Shown here: in pieces, positions 22,605 to 33,409 of the stretch | Layout of the letters: each line of letters opens with the position of its first letter | Numbering within the stretch: position 1 is the stretch's first letter | Assembly (NCBI RefSeq): GCF_013620825.1 | Contig: NZ_NJIC01000020.1 | Span: 97,330-161,329, forward strand | Origin: Rhodanobacter sp. PCA2 | GTDB taxonomy: Bacteria; Pseudomonadota; Gammaproteobacteria; Xanthomonadales; Rhodanobacteraceae | Length of the DNA stretch: 64,000 bases | Direction of reading: 5' to 3' | The notes under the pieces: model-generated | Databases searched by the model: none | Told to the model about the DNA's origin: nothing | What the model saw: the letters and a program-made list of their open reading frames with translations, nothing else | Program-made: the position numbers and the translations under genes

Positions 22605-23402
22605 TCAGCCCGTGGACGCGAGCACGTCCTCCAGCCGCCATTGCCCGGCCGCGCGACCGACCAGCCAGTGCGCGGCCTGCAGCGCGCCGCGCGCGAAGAT
22701 CGTGCGGTCGGTGGCGCGATGGCCCAGTTCCAGCCGCTCGCCCGGCCCGATCAGCAACGCCTGGTGCTCGCCCACGATGTCGCCGCCGCGCACCACCGCA
22801 AAGCCGATGCTGCCAGCCCTGCGCTTGCCGGTCTGGCCTTCGCGGCTGTAGACCGCCGCGGCATCCAGCGTGGTGTCGCGCGCCGCGGCAGCGGCCCGCC
22901 CCAGCGCCAGCGCCGTGCCCGAGGGCGCGTCCTGCTTGCGGCCGTGATGGGCTTCGACGATCTCCAGATCCCAGTCCGGCAGTGCCGCGGCGGCCTCGCG
23001 CAACAACCGCGTGAGCAGCGCCACGCCCAGGCTGAAATTCGCAGCGCGCAACAGCGCGATGCGCGAGCCGGCGGCTTCCAGCCGTGCCTGCAGGCTCGCG
23101 TCGAGGCCGGTGGTGCCGGTGACCAGGGGAATGCCGTGTGCGAGGCAGTGATCCAGCGTCGCCGTCAGGCCGGCCGGCCCGCTGAAGTCGATCACCACGT
23201 CGAGCGCCGGCGCCTTCGACCAGTCGTGTACCTGGCACAGCGGGTGCCCGAACCACACCGGCTCGCCGTCGTGCGTCGAGCCCGGCGACACCACCGCGTA
23301 CGCCAGCTCGAAACGGTTGTCCGAACGGAGCAGCGACATCAGGGCCTGCCCCATGCGGCCGGAAGCGCCGTTGATGGCGAGGCGGATCGGGGAAGTGGTC
23401 AT
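22605..23402 (-). CDS. dapB: 4-hydroxy-tetrahydrodipicolinate reductase
   Basis: 265 residues. Reduces the DapA product with NAD(P)H in lysine and diaminopimelate synthesis. The nucleotide loop NGASGRMGQAL is at residues 11-21, and the catalytic stretch EAHHGRKQDAPSGTAL, holding the His pair and Lys, is near residues 155-170. The start at 23402 gives the usual length. It lies 94 bases after dnaJ on the same strand, a neighbourhood typical of Xanthomonadales. Confidence 0.96.
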   Translation of the reverse strand: MTTSPIRLAINGASGRMGQALMSLLRSDNRFELAYAVVSPGSTHDGEPVWFGHPLCQVHDWSKAPALDVVIDFSGPAGLTATLDHCLAHGIPLVTGTTGLDASLQARLEAAGSRIALLRAANFSLGVALLTRLLREAAAALPDWDLEIVEAHHGRKQDAPSGTALALGRAAAAARDTTLDAAAVYSREGQTGKRRAGSIGFAVVRGGDIVGEHQALLIGPGERLELGHRATDRTIFARGALQAAHWLVGRAAGQWRLEDVLASTG

Positions 23403-23496
23403 GGCGTGCAATCCGGAAACGTGGCGGAACAAACCGCGCGAGAGTAGCAGGATGCCGGACCGGCGCGGGCATGGCGCCGCGCCGCACGCTGCAGTA

Positions 23497-24618
23497 TTAC
23501 GAAGTCACCCGCGACCAGAACTGCTTCACGCCGTCGACCCAGTTCTTCGCCCGCGGCATGTGCTCCTCGACCCTGCCGTCGTTGAGGCTGGCTTCGAGCT
23601 GTTCGAACAGTTCGCGCTGCTGCTTGGTGAGGCGCACCGGGGTTTCCACCACCACCCGGCAGATCAGGTCGCCGGCGCGACCGCTGCGCACGGACTTCAC
23701 GCCGCGCCCGCGCAGGCGGAAGGTCTGTCCGGTCTGGGTCTCCGGCGGGATGCTGATGGGCACCTCGCCGTCCAGCGTGGGCACCGGCAACTCGGCGCCC
23801 AGCGCCGCCTGCGAGAAGCGGATCGGCACTTCGCAGTAGAGGTCGTTGCCCTCGCGCTGGAAGATGCGGTGCTCGCGCACGTGCACTTCCACGTAGAGAT
23901 CGCCGGCGGGCGACCCCGACGGACCGGCTTCGCCCTGGCCGGTGAGGCGGATGCGGTCGCCGTTGTCGACGCCGGCGGGAATCTTCACCGACAACGCGCG
24001 CGTTTCCTCCAGCCGTCCTTCGCCGTGGCAATGCCTGCACGGCTTCTCGATGGTCTGGCCGCTGCCGCCGCAATGCGGGCAGGCCTGCTGGATCGAGAAG
24101 ATGCCGTTCTGCATGCGCACGCGGCCATGGCCGTGGCAGGTCTTGCACTGCGTGGTCTTGCCGTCGGCCGAACCGCTGCCGTTGCAGTGGTGGCAGTTGA
24201 CCTGGGTGGGAATCTCGATCTTCTTCTCGATGCCGAACACGGCTTCCTCGAGGTCGAGCTCCATGATGTAGCGCAGGTCGGCGCCGCGGCGCGGCTGGCG
24301 GCCGCGGCCACCGCCGAAGATGTCGCCGAAGATGTCGCCGAAGATGTCGCCCATGTCGCCGAAACCGGCGCCGCCGCGACCGCCCATGCCGCCCTCGAAG
24401 GCGGCGTGGCCGTACTGGTCGTACAGCGGGCGTTTCTGCGCGTCGGCGAGCACTTCGTAGGCCTCCTTGGCCTCCTTGAACTTCTCCTGCGCGTGCGGAT
24501 CGTCCGGACAGCGGTCCGGGTGGTACTTCATCGCCAGACGGCGGAAGGACTTCTTCAGCTCGACCTCGGTGACGGTACGTTCGACACCCAGGACTTCGTA
24601 GTAATCACGCTTGCTCAT
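23497..24618 (-). CDS. dnaJ: Chaperone protein DnaJ
   Basis: 373 residues: J-domain (1-70, with YHPDR at about 32-36), a Gly/Phe-rich linker with the repeat FGDI-FGDI, four CxxCxGxG zinc motifs (about 145-210), then the two substrate-binding beta domains. It stimulates DnaK ATPase and delivers unfolded clients. The start overlaps the stop of the TMEM175 gene by 14 bases, so its translation is probably coupled to that gene. Confidence 0.97.
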   Translation of the reverse strand: MSKRDYYEVLGVERTVTEVELKKSFRRLAMKYHPDRCPDDPHAQEKFKEAKEAYEVLADAQKRPLYDQYGHAAFEGGMGGRGGAGFGDMGDIFGDIFGDIFGGGRGRQPRRGADLRYIMELDLEEAVFGIEKKIEIPTQVNCHHCNGSGSADGKTTQCKTCHGHGRVRMQNGIFSIQQACPHCGGSGQTIEKPCRHCHGEGRLEETRALSVKIPAGVDNGDRIRLTGQGEAGPSGSPAGDLYVEVHVREHRIFQREGNDLYCEVPIRFSQAALGAELPVPTLDGEVPISIPPETQTGQTFRLRGRGVKSVRSGRAGDLICRVVVETPVRLTKQQRELFEQLEASLNDGRVEEHMPRAKNWVDGVKQFWSRVTS

Positions 24619-25195
24619 TGCTTGCCTTGATCCGCGATTCGATGCGCCGATCAGGGATGAACCAGATCGCTGCCACCGTGGCATAAAACAGACAGGACAG
24701 CCACGGCAGCCACTCCACGACCGCCAGCGCCGACAGGTACAGCACCAACGACAGCTTGCCCTTGGTGTCGCTGCCCACCGCCTGCGAAAGCAGCGAATCG
24801 CGGCCGTTGAAGGCCACGATTTCCCGCTGCATCAGCAGGAAGGCCACGCCCGTCATCAGCAGCACGACGCCGTAGAGGGCGACGGGCACCGTGTCGAAGT
24901 GGCTTTCGCTCATCCAGGCGGTGGTGAACGGCACCAGCGTCACCCAGAACAGCCAGTGCAGGTTGGCCCACAGCACGCGTCCGTTGATGCGCTCGGTGGC
25001 CCGCAGCATGTGATGGTGATTGTTCCAGTACAGGCCGATGTACACGAAGCTCAGGACATAGCTCAACGCCGCCGGCCACAAGGCCAGCAGCGCCTGCCAC
25101 TCGGTGGTGTGCGGCGGCTTCAGCTCCAGCACCATGATGGTGAGGGCGACCGCCATCACGCCGTCGGTGAACGCTTCCAGTCTGCCTGTGCCCAT
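24605..25195 (-). CDS. TMEM175-family potassium channel protein (DUF1211)
   Basis: 196 residues with six predicted membrane helices and the family signature [21 protein letters not shown] at the start of helix 1 (FTDG replaces the common FSDG). Bacterial TMEM175 proteins have a single six-helix unit and assemble as tetrameric, potassium-permeable channels. The gene is wedged between dnaK and dnaJ and overlaps dnaJ by 14 bases. This ties a membrane channel to the heat-shock transcript. Confidence 0.88.
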   Translation of the reverse strand: MGTGRLEAFTDGVMAVALTIMVLELKPPHTTEWQALLALWPAALSYVLSFVYIGLYWNNHHHMLRATERINGRVLWANLHWLFWVTLVPFTTAWMSESHFDTVPVALYGVVLLMTGVAFLLMQREIVAFNGRDSLLSQAVGSDTKGKLSLVLYLSALAVVEWLPWLSCLFYATVAAIWFIPDRRIESRIKASNEQA

Positions 25196-25221
25196 GCCCT
25201 TCCCCGGCCGTCTTCACGGCA

Positions 25222-25256
25222 GCGGCCCGCATGCCTTCGCCAGGCATGCGGGCCGC
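25222..25256 (-). terminator. Strong hairpin downstream of dnaK
   Basis: Perfect 15-bp arms GCGGCCCGCATGCCT / AGGCATGCGGGCCGC with a 5-base loop lie between the dnaK stop and the TMEM175 start. There is no T run, so it may mark mRNA processing or partial termination that lowers TMEM175-dnaJ relative to dnaK. Confidence 0.45.
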
Positions 25257-25266
25257 CGCAACGACA

Positions 25267-27183
<1,917 letters not shown>

Positions 27184-27235
27184 GTGTCTAGCTCCCGAAT
27201 CTCGTAGGCGGCCCCACGACCGCGCAATGGTTTCC

Positions 27236-27263
27236 AGATGGGGCCCGCGTGCGGCGAATCAAT
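27236..27263 (-). promoter_or_regulatory. Sigma-32-like heat-shock promoter of dnaK
   Basis: On the minus strand ATTGAT, 14 bases, then CCCCATCT. The second element is a perfect match to the conserved sigma-32 -10 core and the first approximates CTTGAA. It lies 53 bases upstream of dnaK. No CIRCE inverted repeat is present. Confidence 0.55.
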
Positions 27264-27305
27264 GCCGACGGAGCACCCGATGCGTAGCGTTCAGCGTCGC
27301 GCGGC

Positions 27306-27839
27306 TCAGTCCTTCGCCACGGCGACGAGCGCCGGACGCAACAGGCGGTCGTTGAGCACGTAGCCCTTCTGCAGCACGCTGACCACGGTGCCGGCCACCG
27401 CGTTGGGCGCCTCGACCATGCTCACCGCGTGGTGGCGCTCCGGGTCCAGCGGCTGGCCCAGCGGGTCGACCTGCGCCAGGCCGTTGCTCTCGCCCACCTT
27501 GAGCAGGGACTTCAGCGTGAGGCTCAGGCCTTCACGCATCGAAGCCACGTCGGCGGTCGCGACCGCGAGGCCGCTTTCCAGGCCGTCGTACACCGGCAGC
27601 AGCTCGTTCAGCAGTTTCTCGTTCGCGAAGCGGCGCGCCTGTTCCAGGTCGCGGTGCAGGCGGCGGCGCTGGTTCTCGATCTCGGCCTTCTCGCGCAGCA
27701 CGGTCTCGCGCAACTCGGTATTGCTGGCCTCCAGTTCGGCCACGCGGGCCTTGAGCGCCTCCAGGTCGGCCTGGAGCGCCGCGTCGGCGGCATCGGCCTC
27801 GGGCGTCGCCTGCGGGGCGTGCGGATCGTTGTTCTGCAT
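27306..27839 (-). CDS. grpE: Nucleotide exchange factor GrpE
   Basis: 177 residues: an N-terminal long coiled coil (about 20-75; ALQADLEALKARVAELEAS) and the C-terminal beta domain (HHAVSMVEAPN, GYVLNDRLLRPALVAVAK). Releases ADP from DnaK. The ATG at 27839 is preferred; an ATG 12 bases upstream is also possible. It lies between hrcA and dnaK. Confidence 0.96.
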   Translation of the reverse strand: MQNNDPHAPQATPEADAADAALQADLEALKARVAELEASNTELRETVLREKAEIENQRRRLHRDLEQARRFANEKLLNELLPVYDGLESGLAVATADVASMREGLSLTLKSLLKVGESNGLAQVDPLGQPLDPERHHAVSMVEAPNAVAGTVVSVLQKGYVLNDRLLRPALVAVAKD

Positions 27840-27920
27840 GAATGACTCCAAACCTCGTCCAAGGCCGGCATGTATTGCCGACCGCTCGAAACTCGCGGGT
27901 ATCCCCGCCTCCCGTGGCCT

Positions 27921-28982
27921 CTATGAGGCCGTCGCGGCGCGATTCAAGGCATCGCTGAGCAGGCCGGCCGTGGCCTGCACCACCGGGATCACCCGCTCGT
28001 AGGCCATGCGGGTCGGGCCGATCACGCCCACCGCCCCCAGCACGCGGCCCTGCACGCCATAGCTTGCGGTGACCACGCTGCAGCCGTCCAGCGCCGCGAA
28101 GCCCGATTCCTCGCCGATGAACAGGCGCACGCCCGGGGCGCGCGCGCACACTTCCATCAGCTGCAGCAATTCGTTCTTCTGCTGGAACGCCTCGAACAGC
28201 TCGCGCAGCCGCTGCAGGTCGGCCAGCTCGGCATAACCCATCAGGTTGGTCTGGCCGCTGACCAGTACCTCGTCGCCGCCGGCCTGCGGCGCGAACGAGG
28301 CGGTGGCCAGCTCGGTGGCGGACGCCACCAGCCGGTTCAGCTCGCTGCCCGCCGCGCGCAGCTCGGCCAGCAGGTGCGCGCGGATGTCGTCCACCCGCAG
28401 GCCCACGAAATGCGTGTTGATGTAGTTGGCCGCCTGCTCCAGCTCGCGGCCGTCCAGCGGCTTGGCCAGCTGCACGACGCGGTTCTGCACCTGGTTGTCG
28501 GAGAACACCAGGATCACCAGCACCTGCGCGTCGGGCAGCGGCACGAAGTCGATGTGGCGCAGCGGGAAATCCGCCTGCCGCGGCACCGTCACCACGCCGG
28601 CGAAATGCGTCATCGCGGAAAGCAGGGCCGAGGCGTTGCCGAGCAGGTCGCGCGTGGGCGCCTGCCCGGGCGGCAGCTCGCGCTGCAGGCGGACCAGTTC
28701 CTCGTGCGGCAAGGGCTGCAGCTCGATCAGGCTGTCCACGAACAGGCGCAGGCCGCGCGGCGTGGGAATGCGTCCCGCCGAGGTATGCGGCGAGGCGACC
28801 AGGCCCGCCTCTTCGAGGTCGGCCATGATGTTGCGGATCGTGGCCGGGCTCACGTCCAGCCCCGACGAACGCGACAGCGTGCGAGAGCCCACCGGCTCGC
28901 CGTCGACCAGATACTGCGCGATCAGGCTGCGCAGCAGGCGCCGCGTGCGAGCATCGAGTTCGTGGTCGTGATGACGGGACAT
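27921..28982 (-). CDS. hrcA: Heat-inducible transcription repressor HrcA
   Basis: 353 residues with an N-terminal winged helix (LDARTRRLLRSLIAQYLVDG, SSGLDVSPATIRNIMADLEEAGL) and the GAF-like and inserted dimer domains of HrcA. HrcA represses genes with the CIRCE element, usually groESL. I find no CIRCE repeat within this cluster, so the local genes are probably under sigma-32 and HrcA acts elsewhere, as described for Xanthomonas. First gene of hrcA-grpE-dnaK. Confidence 0.95.
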   Translation of the reverse strand: MSRHHDHELDARTRRLLRSLIAQYLVDGEPVGSRTLSRSSGLDVSPATIRNIMADLEEAGLVASPHTSAGRIPTPRGLRLFVDSLIELQPLPHEELVRLQRELPPGQAPTRDLLGNASALLSAMTHFAGVVTVPRQADFPLRHIDFVPLPDAQVLVILVFSDNQVQNRVVQLAKPLDGRELEQAANYINTHFVGLRVDDIRAHLLAELRAAGSELNRLVASATELATASFAPQAGGDEVLVSGQTNLMGYAELADLQRLRELFEAFQQKNELLQLMEVCARAPGVRLFIGEESGFAALDGCSVVTASYGVQGRVLGAVGVIGPTRMAYERVIPVVQATAGLLSDALNRAATAS

Positions 28983-29012
28983 GCGCTCTGTAGCAGTGGA
29001 TGAGACGACAAA

Positions 29013-29042
29013 GAGATAAGGTCTGCGCGCCCGTCATGCAAG
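29013..29042 (-). promoter_or_regulatory. Possible sigma-32-type promoter of hrcA
   Basis: CTTGCAT and ACCTTATCT, 13 bases apart on the minus strand, about 30 bases upstream of hrcA. The spacing fits, but the -10 half is imperfect. Confidence 0.35.
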
Positions 29043-29159
29043 CCGGCGGGCGCCTATCTGGCTGGGCATTGTAGCGGCAGGGATCGAGCCCGGACGGCTT
29101 CTGCCATGCGGCTCCCACTACAATCGCCCGACCGCCACCCGGACTGCCGCCAGCCCGCC

Positions 29160-30830
29160 ATGCTTACTACGCTCCACGTCCGCCAGTTTGCCGTCGTCGA
29201 AAAGGCCGAAGTCGAATTCGGCGCCGGCCTCACCGTGGTCAGCGGCGAAACCGGCGCCGGCAAATCGCTGCTGGTGGACGCGCTGCTGCTGCTCGCCGGC
29301 GCCCGCGCCGACAGCGGCATGGTGCGCACCGGCAGCGACCGGGCCGAACTCTCCGCCGAATTCGACCTCGCCGCCCTGCCCGAGGCCCGCGCCTGGCTGG
29401 CGAAGGAGGAACTGGACGACGGCGAAGCCTGCCAGCTGCGCCGGGTGATCCGCGCCGAGGGCAGCTCGCGGGCCTGGATCAACGGCCGCCCCGCCAACGC
29501 CGGCCAGCTCGCCGAGCTGGCCACGCTGCTGGTGGAAATCCACGGCCAGCACGAGCACCAGGCCCTGCTTTCCCGCGCCCACCAGCTCGCCCTGCTCGAC
29601 GCCTTTGCCGGCCACGAGACACAGGCTGCGCAAGTACGCGAGCTGGCCACGCAGTGGCGCGAGCTGGGCGCTCGCATCCGTCGCCTGAGCGGCGGCGAGG
29701 ATCGCGAACAACGGCTGGCCCTGCTGCGCCACGAACTGGCCGAACTCGAGCAGTGGGCGCTGCCGCCGGCCGAACTGGCCGAACTGGAAGCCAGCCACAA
29801 GCGGCTCGCCAACGCCGGCCGGCTCGCCGAAGGCGCGGCCGGCGTGGTCGAACTGCTGGATGGCGACAGCGAATTCGCGCTGCGCCGCGCGCTGGGCCGC
29901 GCGCATGCCGAGCTGGGCAAGCTGGCCATGCTGGACGAGGCACTGAACCCCGCGCTCGAACTGCTGGACAACGCCGCGATCCAGCTGGGCGAAGCGGCCG
30001 ACACGCTGGGCCGCTACGCGCAGGATGTCGATCTCGACCCCGAGCGCTACGCCGAAGTCGACACCCACCTCGCCCGCCTGCACGAACTCGGCCGCCGCCA
30101 TCGCCTGCCGATCGCCGAACTGCACGACAAGGTCGCCTCGCAGCGCGACGAGCTGGCCGAACTGGAAGGTGCCGGCGACGCGCTGGAAAAACTTTCCGCC
30201 CAACGCGACCGTACCCGGGCCGACTACGACAAGGCCGCCGCGGCCCTGGGCAAATCGCGCCGCAAGGCCGCGGACAAGCTCGGCAAGGACGTCAGCGCGC
30301 TGATGGGCGAACTGGGCATGGCCGGCGGCGTGCTGCAGGTCGAGCTCGAACCGGCCGAAGGCGACGAGCCCGACCCGCAGGGCCGCGAACGCTGCGAGCT
30401 GCTGGTCAGCGCCAACCCCGGCCAGCCGCCGCGCCCGCTGCGCAAGGTGGCCTCCGGCGGCGAGCTGGCGCGCATCAGCCTGGCCATCGAGGTCGCCACC
30501 CTGGGCAAGGACAGCATCGGCACCATGGTGTTCGACGAGGTGGACAGCGGCATCGGCGGCGCCGTGGCCGAGGTGGTGGGCCAGAAGCTGCGTGCCCTGG
30601 GCAGCCAGCGCCAGGTGCTGTGCGTCACCCACCTGCCCCAGGTCGCCGCGCAAGGCCATGCGCACCTGTACGTCAGCAAGCACAGCGAAGGCGGCCACAC
30701 CCGCACGCAGATCCAGGGCCTGGACGCCGAGGGCCGCCGCGACGAGCTGGCGCGCATGCTGGGCGGCGTGGAGATCACCCGCGAGACCCGCGCCCACGCG
30801 AAACAGATGCTGGAACGGGCGCAGGCCTAG
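29160..30830 (+). CDS. recN: DNA repair protein RecN
   Basis: 556 residues of SMC-like layout: Walker A GETGAGKS near residue 30, coiled-coil arms through the middle, and C-terminal ABC signature KVASGGELARISLA with Walker B TMVFDEVDSGIGG. It acts at double-strand breaks with RecA. Divergent from hrcA by 177 bases; its stop overlaps the convergent response-regulator gene by four bases. Confidence 0.96.
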   Translation: MLTTLHVRQFAVVEKAEVEFGAGLTVVSGETGAGKSLLVDALLLLAGARADSGMVRTGSDRAELSAEFDLAALPEARAWLAKEELDDGEACQLRRVIRAEGSSRAWINGRPANAGQLAELATLLVEIHGQHEHQALLSRAHQLALLDAFAGHETQAAQVRELATQWRELGARIRRLSGGEDREQRLALLRHELAELEQWALPPAELAELEASHKRLANAGRLAEGAAGVVELLDGDSEFALRRALGRAHAELGKLAMLDEALNPALELLDNAAIQLGEAADTLGRYAQDVDLDPERYAEVDTHLARLHELGRRHRLPIAELHDKVASQRDELAELEGAGDALEKLSAQRDRTRADYDKAAAALGKSRRKAADKLGKDVSALMGELGMAGGVLQVELEPAEGDEPDPQGRERCELLVSANPGQPPRPLRKVASGGELARISLAIEVATLGKDSIGTMVFDEVDSGIGGAVAEVVGQKLRALGSQRQVLCVTHLPQVAAQGHAHLYVSKHSEGGHTRTQIQGLDAEGRRDELARMLGGVEITRETRAHAKQMLERAQA

Positions 30831-31459
30831 CCGGGGGCCAGCAAGCCGCGTTCGCTGGCCATCCGGTACAGCTCCAGTTCCGAGCCGGCGTTGAGCTTGC
30901 CCATCACGCTGGCGCGGTGGATGTAGGCGGTCTTCTGGCCGATGCCCAGCTCGGCCGCCACCTGCTTGGGCGTGCGGCCGCGGGCCAGCAGCAGGAACAC
31001 CTCGTGCTCGCGGGCGGTCAGGCGGTGCAGCGGGTCCAGCGCGGACTCCGGCTGCTCGGCGCGACGCTGGCGCAGGTCGGAACTCAGGAACTGCTCGCCC
31101 TGCATCACCGCGCGCAGGCCGGCCACCAGTTCTTCCGGCGCGACGCCCTTGGTCACGTAGCCGCTGGCGCCGCGACGCAGGGCTTCGGACACGTACGGCT
31201 CGCCGTCGTGCATGCTCAGCACCACGATGCGCGTGGCCGGCGCCACGCTGCAAAGGTGCTCGATCAACGGCAGGCCGCTGCCGTCGGGCAGCGACAGGTC
31301 CAGCGCCACCAGGTCGGGTTGCCATTGCGCCACCGCCTCGACCGCGTCGTCGGCGCTGCGGCACTCGCCCACCACCCGCAGGTCGGGCTCCAGTCCGATG
31401 AGGCGCTTGAAGCCCTCGCGCACGATGGCGTGGTCGTCGACCAGGACGATGCTGTACAT
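30827..31459 (-). CDS. NarL/FixJ-family response regulator
   Basis: 210 residues. Receiver domain (1-120) with acidic pair D8-D9, phosphoacceptor D54 (ALDLSLPDG) and K104. C-terminal LuxR-type helix-turn-helix (LTAREHEVFLLLARGRTPKQVAAELGIGQKTAYIHRASVM). Transcribed away from the adjacent MASE1-like histidine kinase, with 48 bases between the starts, so the two almost certainly form one signalling pair. Target genes unknown. Confidence 0.93.
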   Translation of the reverse strand: MYSIVLVDDHAIVREGFKRLIGLEPDLRVVGECRSADDAVEAVAQWQPDLVALDLSLPDGSGLPLIEHLCSVAPATRIVVLSMHDGEPYVSEALRRGASGYVTKGVAPEELVAGLRAVMQGEQFLSSDLRQRRAEQPESALDPLHRLTAREHEVFLLLARGRTPKQVAAELGIGQKTAYIHRASVMGKLNAGSELELYRMASERGLLAPG

Positions 31460-31507
31460 GGGGTCTACTGTATACGCACCGGCCCGCGCCGCGGTCGCCG
31501 GACGGCC

Positions 31508-33124
31508 ATGTACCATCCGCGGATGCGTCTGAAACCGTTCCGCCTGCTGCGCTCCGGCCCGCTGGTCGGCGCACTCTATCTCCTGACATGGCTGCTGCTG
31601 TGGCCCACCGCGCAGCCTTACTGGATGCTGCCTTACGGCGTGCGCTTCGGCGCGCTGCTGCTGCTCCCCATGCGCCAATGGGGCTGGATCCTCGGGGCGG
31701 AGCTGCTCGCCTCCGCCGGCATGAGCCTGCACGAGGGCCTGCCCATGGGCTGGAGCGGCTACCTGCTGGGCGAATTGCCCGAACCGCTGGTGACCGCGGC
31801 CGGCCTGTGGTTGCTGCGCCGGTTCAATCCCCACGCGGGCTCGAGCCTGCACAACCCGCAGGAGACGACCCGGCTGCTGCTGGCGGCGATCCTGGTGGTG
31901 CTGTGCACCAGCACGGTGGGCGTGGGCTTGCTGACCATGGTCCATACGCTCGCCGCCGAGGACGCGCTGATCCACCTGCTCGGCAACGAACTGCTGGGCG
32001 GCTACCTCGGCGTGCTGCTGGTGGTGCCGGTGATGATCCTGCTGTTGCGCGCCCCGCCCAGCCGCCAGGCCGTGGCAGGCCTGCTGCTCGACGGCCTGCA
32101 GGTGATGCTGCCGGCCATGGCCGTCCTGTGGTTGCTGTCCGAGAAAGCCGCCTCGGAACCGCAGTTCGCGCGCGCGCTGTCGCTGGCGCCGGTGCTGTTT
32201 TTCGCGTTCCGCCACGGCTGGCGCGGCGCGAGCCTGGCGATGATCGTCTCCAGCCTGGGCATGACGGCGCTGGACCGGCAGCTGGGCCACCCGTCCTCGG
32301 CGGCGGGTTATCTGTTCCTGGCCGTGGCCGGCACCGGCACGCTGATGCTGGGCTCCGCCACCGATGCCTTGCGCCGCAGCAAGCTGCGCGTGGCCGAACA
32401 GAACACCCACCTTGCCGCGGTGAACCGCCGGCTGGATCTGCTGGCGCGGCAACTGCGCGCCGCCGCCCGCGGCAACCTCCAGGTCGACGAAAACCAGCGC
32501 CGCCATCTGGCCGCGGAGCTGCACGACGAGCTTGGCCAGAACATCACCGCGATCCAGACCCACGTGAAACTGGCACAGGCGCGCCTGCAGCAGGCCGGGC
32601 TGGAGGACATCGGCACCTCGATCAACGGCATCCTCGCCCACATGCGGCGGGCCCTGCACCGGGTGCTGGACGACCTGCGCCCCGCGGTGCTGGACGAGTT
32701 CGGCCTGCTGCGGGCGCTGGACGAAGGCCCGATCCGCGACCTGCTGAACACGGCGGGCATCAGCTACCGCACCGAGCTGCGCGGCGATCCGCGCATGCTG
32801 GACGACGACACCCGCACCACGATCTACCGGCTGGCGCAGGAAAGTGCGACTAACGCGGTGAAGCACGCCAGGGCCGGCGAGTTCCGGCTGCGCCTGCGCA
32901 TCGGCGAGCGCCGCGGCGCGGCGCTGGCCCTGCTGGACCTGCGCGACGACGGCATCGGCTTGCCGGAACGGCTCCCGCGCGGCGGTCACGGCCTGCAAGG
33001 CATGCGCGACCGGGTCACCTCGCTGGGCGGCGTGTTTCGGCTGCGGCCGGAAACGCAGGGCGTACACCTGCGCGTATTGTTGCGCAGCAGCATCGAATCG
33101 CCCGTCACGAGCCGGAATATCTAG
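31508..33124 (+). CDS. Sensor histidine kinase, MASE1-like membrane sensor with HisKA_3 kinase
   Basis: 538 residues from the ATG at 31508 (533 from 31523, also possible). About eight membrane helices fill residues 15-300 in the arrangement of MASE1 sensors. A coiled-coil linker (about 300-330) leads to the HisKA_3 dimer motif LAAELHDELGQN with phospho-accepting histidine near residue 339. An HATPase_c domain follows, with N-box ESATNAVKHA, DDGIGLP and GGHGLQGMRDR. This NarX/UhpB-type kinase fits the divergent NarL-type regulator. The signal is unknown. A structured, terminator-ending stretch follows immediately downstream. Confidence 0.9.
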   Translation: MYHPRMRLKPFRLLRSGPLVGALYLLTWLLLWPTAQPYWMLPYGVRFGALLLLPMRQWGWILGAELLASAGMSLHEGLPMGWSGYLLGELPEPLVTAAGLWLLRRFNPHAGSSLHNPQETTRLLLAAILVVLCTSTVGVGLLTMVHTLAAEDALIHLLGNELLGGYLGVLLVVPVMILLLRAPPSRQAVAGLLLDGLQVMLPAMAVLWLLSEKAASEPQFARALSLAPVLFFAFRHGWRGASLAMIVSSLGMTALDRQLGHPSSAAGYLFLAVAGTGTLMLGSATDALRRSKLRVAEQNTHLAAVNRRLDLLARQLRAAARGNLQVDENQRRHLAAELHDELGQNITAIQTHVKLAQARLQQAGLEDIGTSINGILAHMRRALHRVLDDLRPAVLDEFGLLRALDEGPIRDLLNTAGISYRTELRGDPRMLDDDTRTTIYRLAQESATNAVKHARAGEFRLRLRIGERRGAALALLDLRDDGIGLPERLPRGGHGLQGMRDRVTSLGGVFRLRPETQGVHLRVLLRSSIESPVTSRNI

Positions 33125-33179
33125 GAAATTTTCCGATACCCAGCTCGTAAAAGCTTCGTTAGGATCGGCTTATCGATGT

Positions 33180-33372
33180 GGGGGAGCCGCCATCGTGAGA
33201 TGGCGTGCCGGAGTCCTCGTGGGGACGGCGACTCCGGAGAGATGGCAGGACGCCATCTGGTCGTTACCTTGGACGCACCCGGCCTGAGCGAGCAATTCGT
33301 CCTGCCGGTGTTCCAACCAGGTATCGAGGCAATCGCGAGGTGGACAGGAGTCCTTCCTCGCGATTTTTTTTG
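33180..33372 (+). ncRNA. Candidate small RNA with GGA-loop hairpins
   Basis: An AT-to-GC transition after the kinase stop is followed by about 190 bases rich in exact inverted repeats. CGCCATC/GATGGCG encloses a GTGA tetraloop (33188-33205). CCGGAGTC/GACTCCGG (33208-33237) has GGGGAC in its loop. GATGGC/GCCATC has loop AGGAC (33241-33257). The terminal hairpin has loop AGGA (33331-33365) and ends in eight T. GGA occurs eight times between 33180 and 33360, several times exposed in loops. That is the hallmark of RNAs that titrate CsrA/RsmA. No convincing -35 box is visible, so the 5' end is approximate. It could instead be a structured 3' UTR of the kinase mRNA. Confidence 0.55.
33331..33371 (+). 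terminator. Strong intrinsic terminator with AGGA loop
   Basis: Arms AATCGCGAGG / CCTCGCGATT, an inner stem GGAC/GTCC and an AGGA loop, followed by TTTTTTTT. It ends the candidate small RNA (or the kinase transcript) before the convergent fur gene. Confidence 0.9.
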
Positions 33373-33409
33373 CCCATGATCCGCCCCGGCAATCCGGGAC
33401 GACGCCCGC

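Noticed and set aside
27840..29159. CIRCE operator upstream of hrcA or grpE
   Set aside because: No TTAGCACTC-N9-GAGTGCTAA or recognisable variant; sigma-32-like boxes fit better.
33180..33372. Known structured RNAs (6S, tmRNA, SRP RNA, RNase P RNA)
   Set aside because: The length is too short for tmRNA or RNase P, there is no GGAAGCAG-type SRP tip, no 6S-like single long hairpin with a central bubble, and no tag-coding frame.
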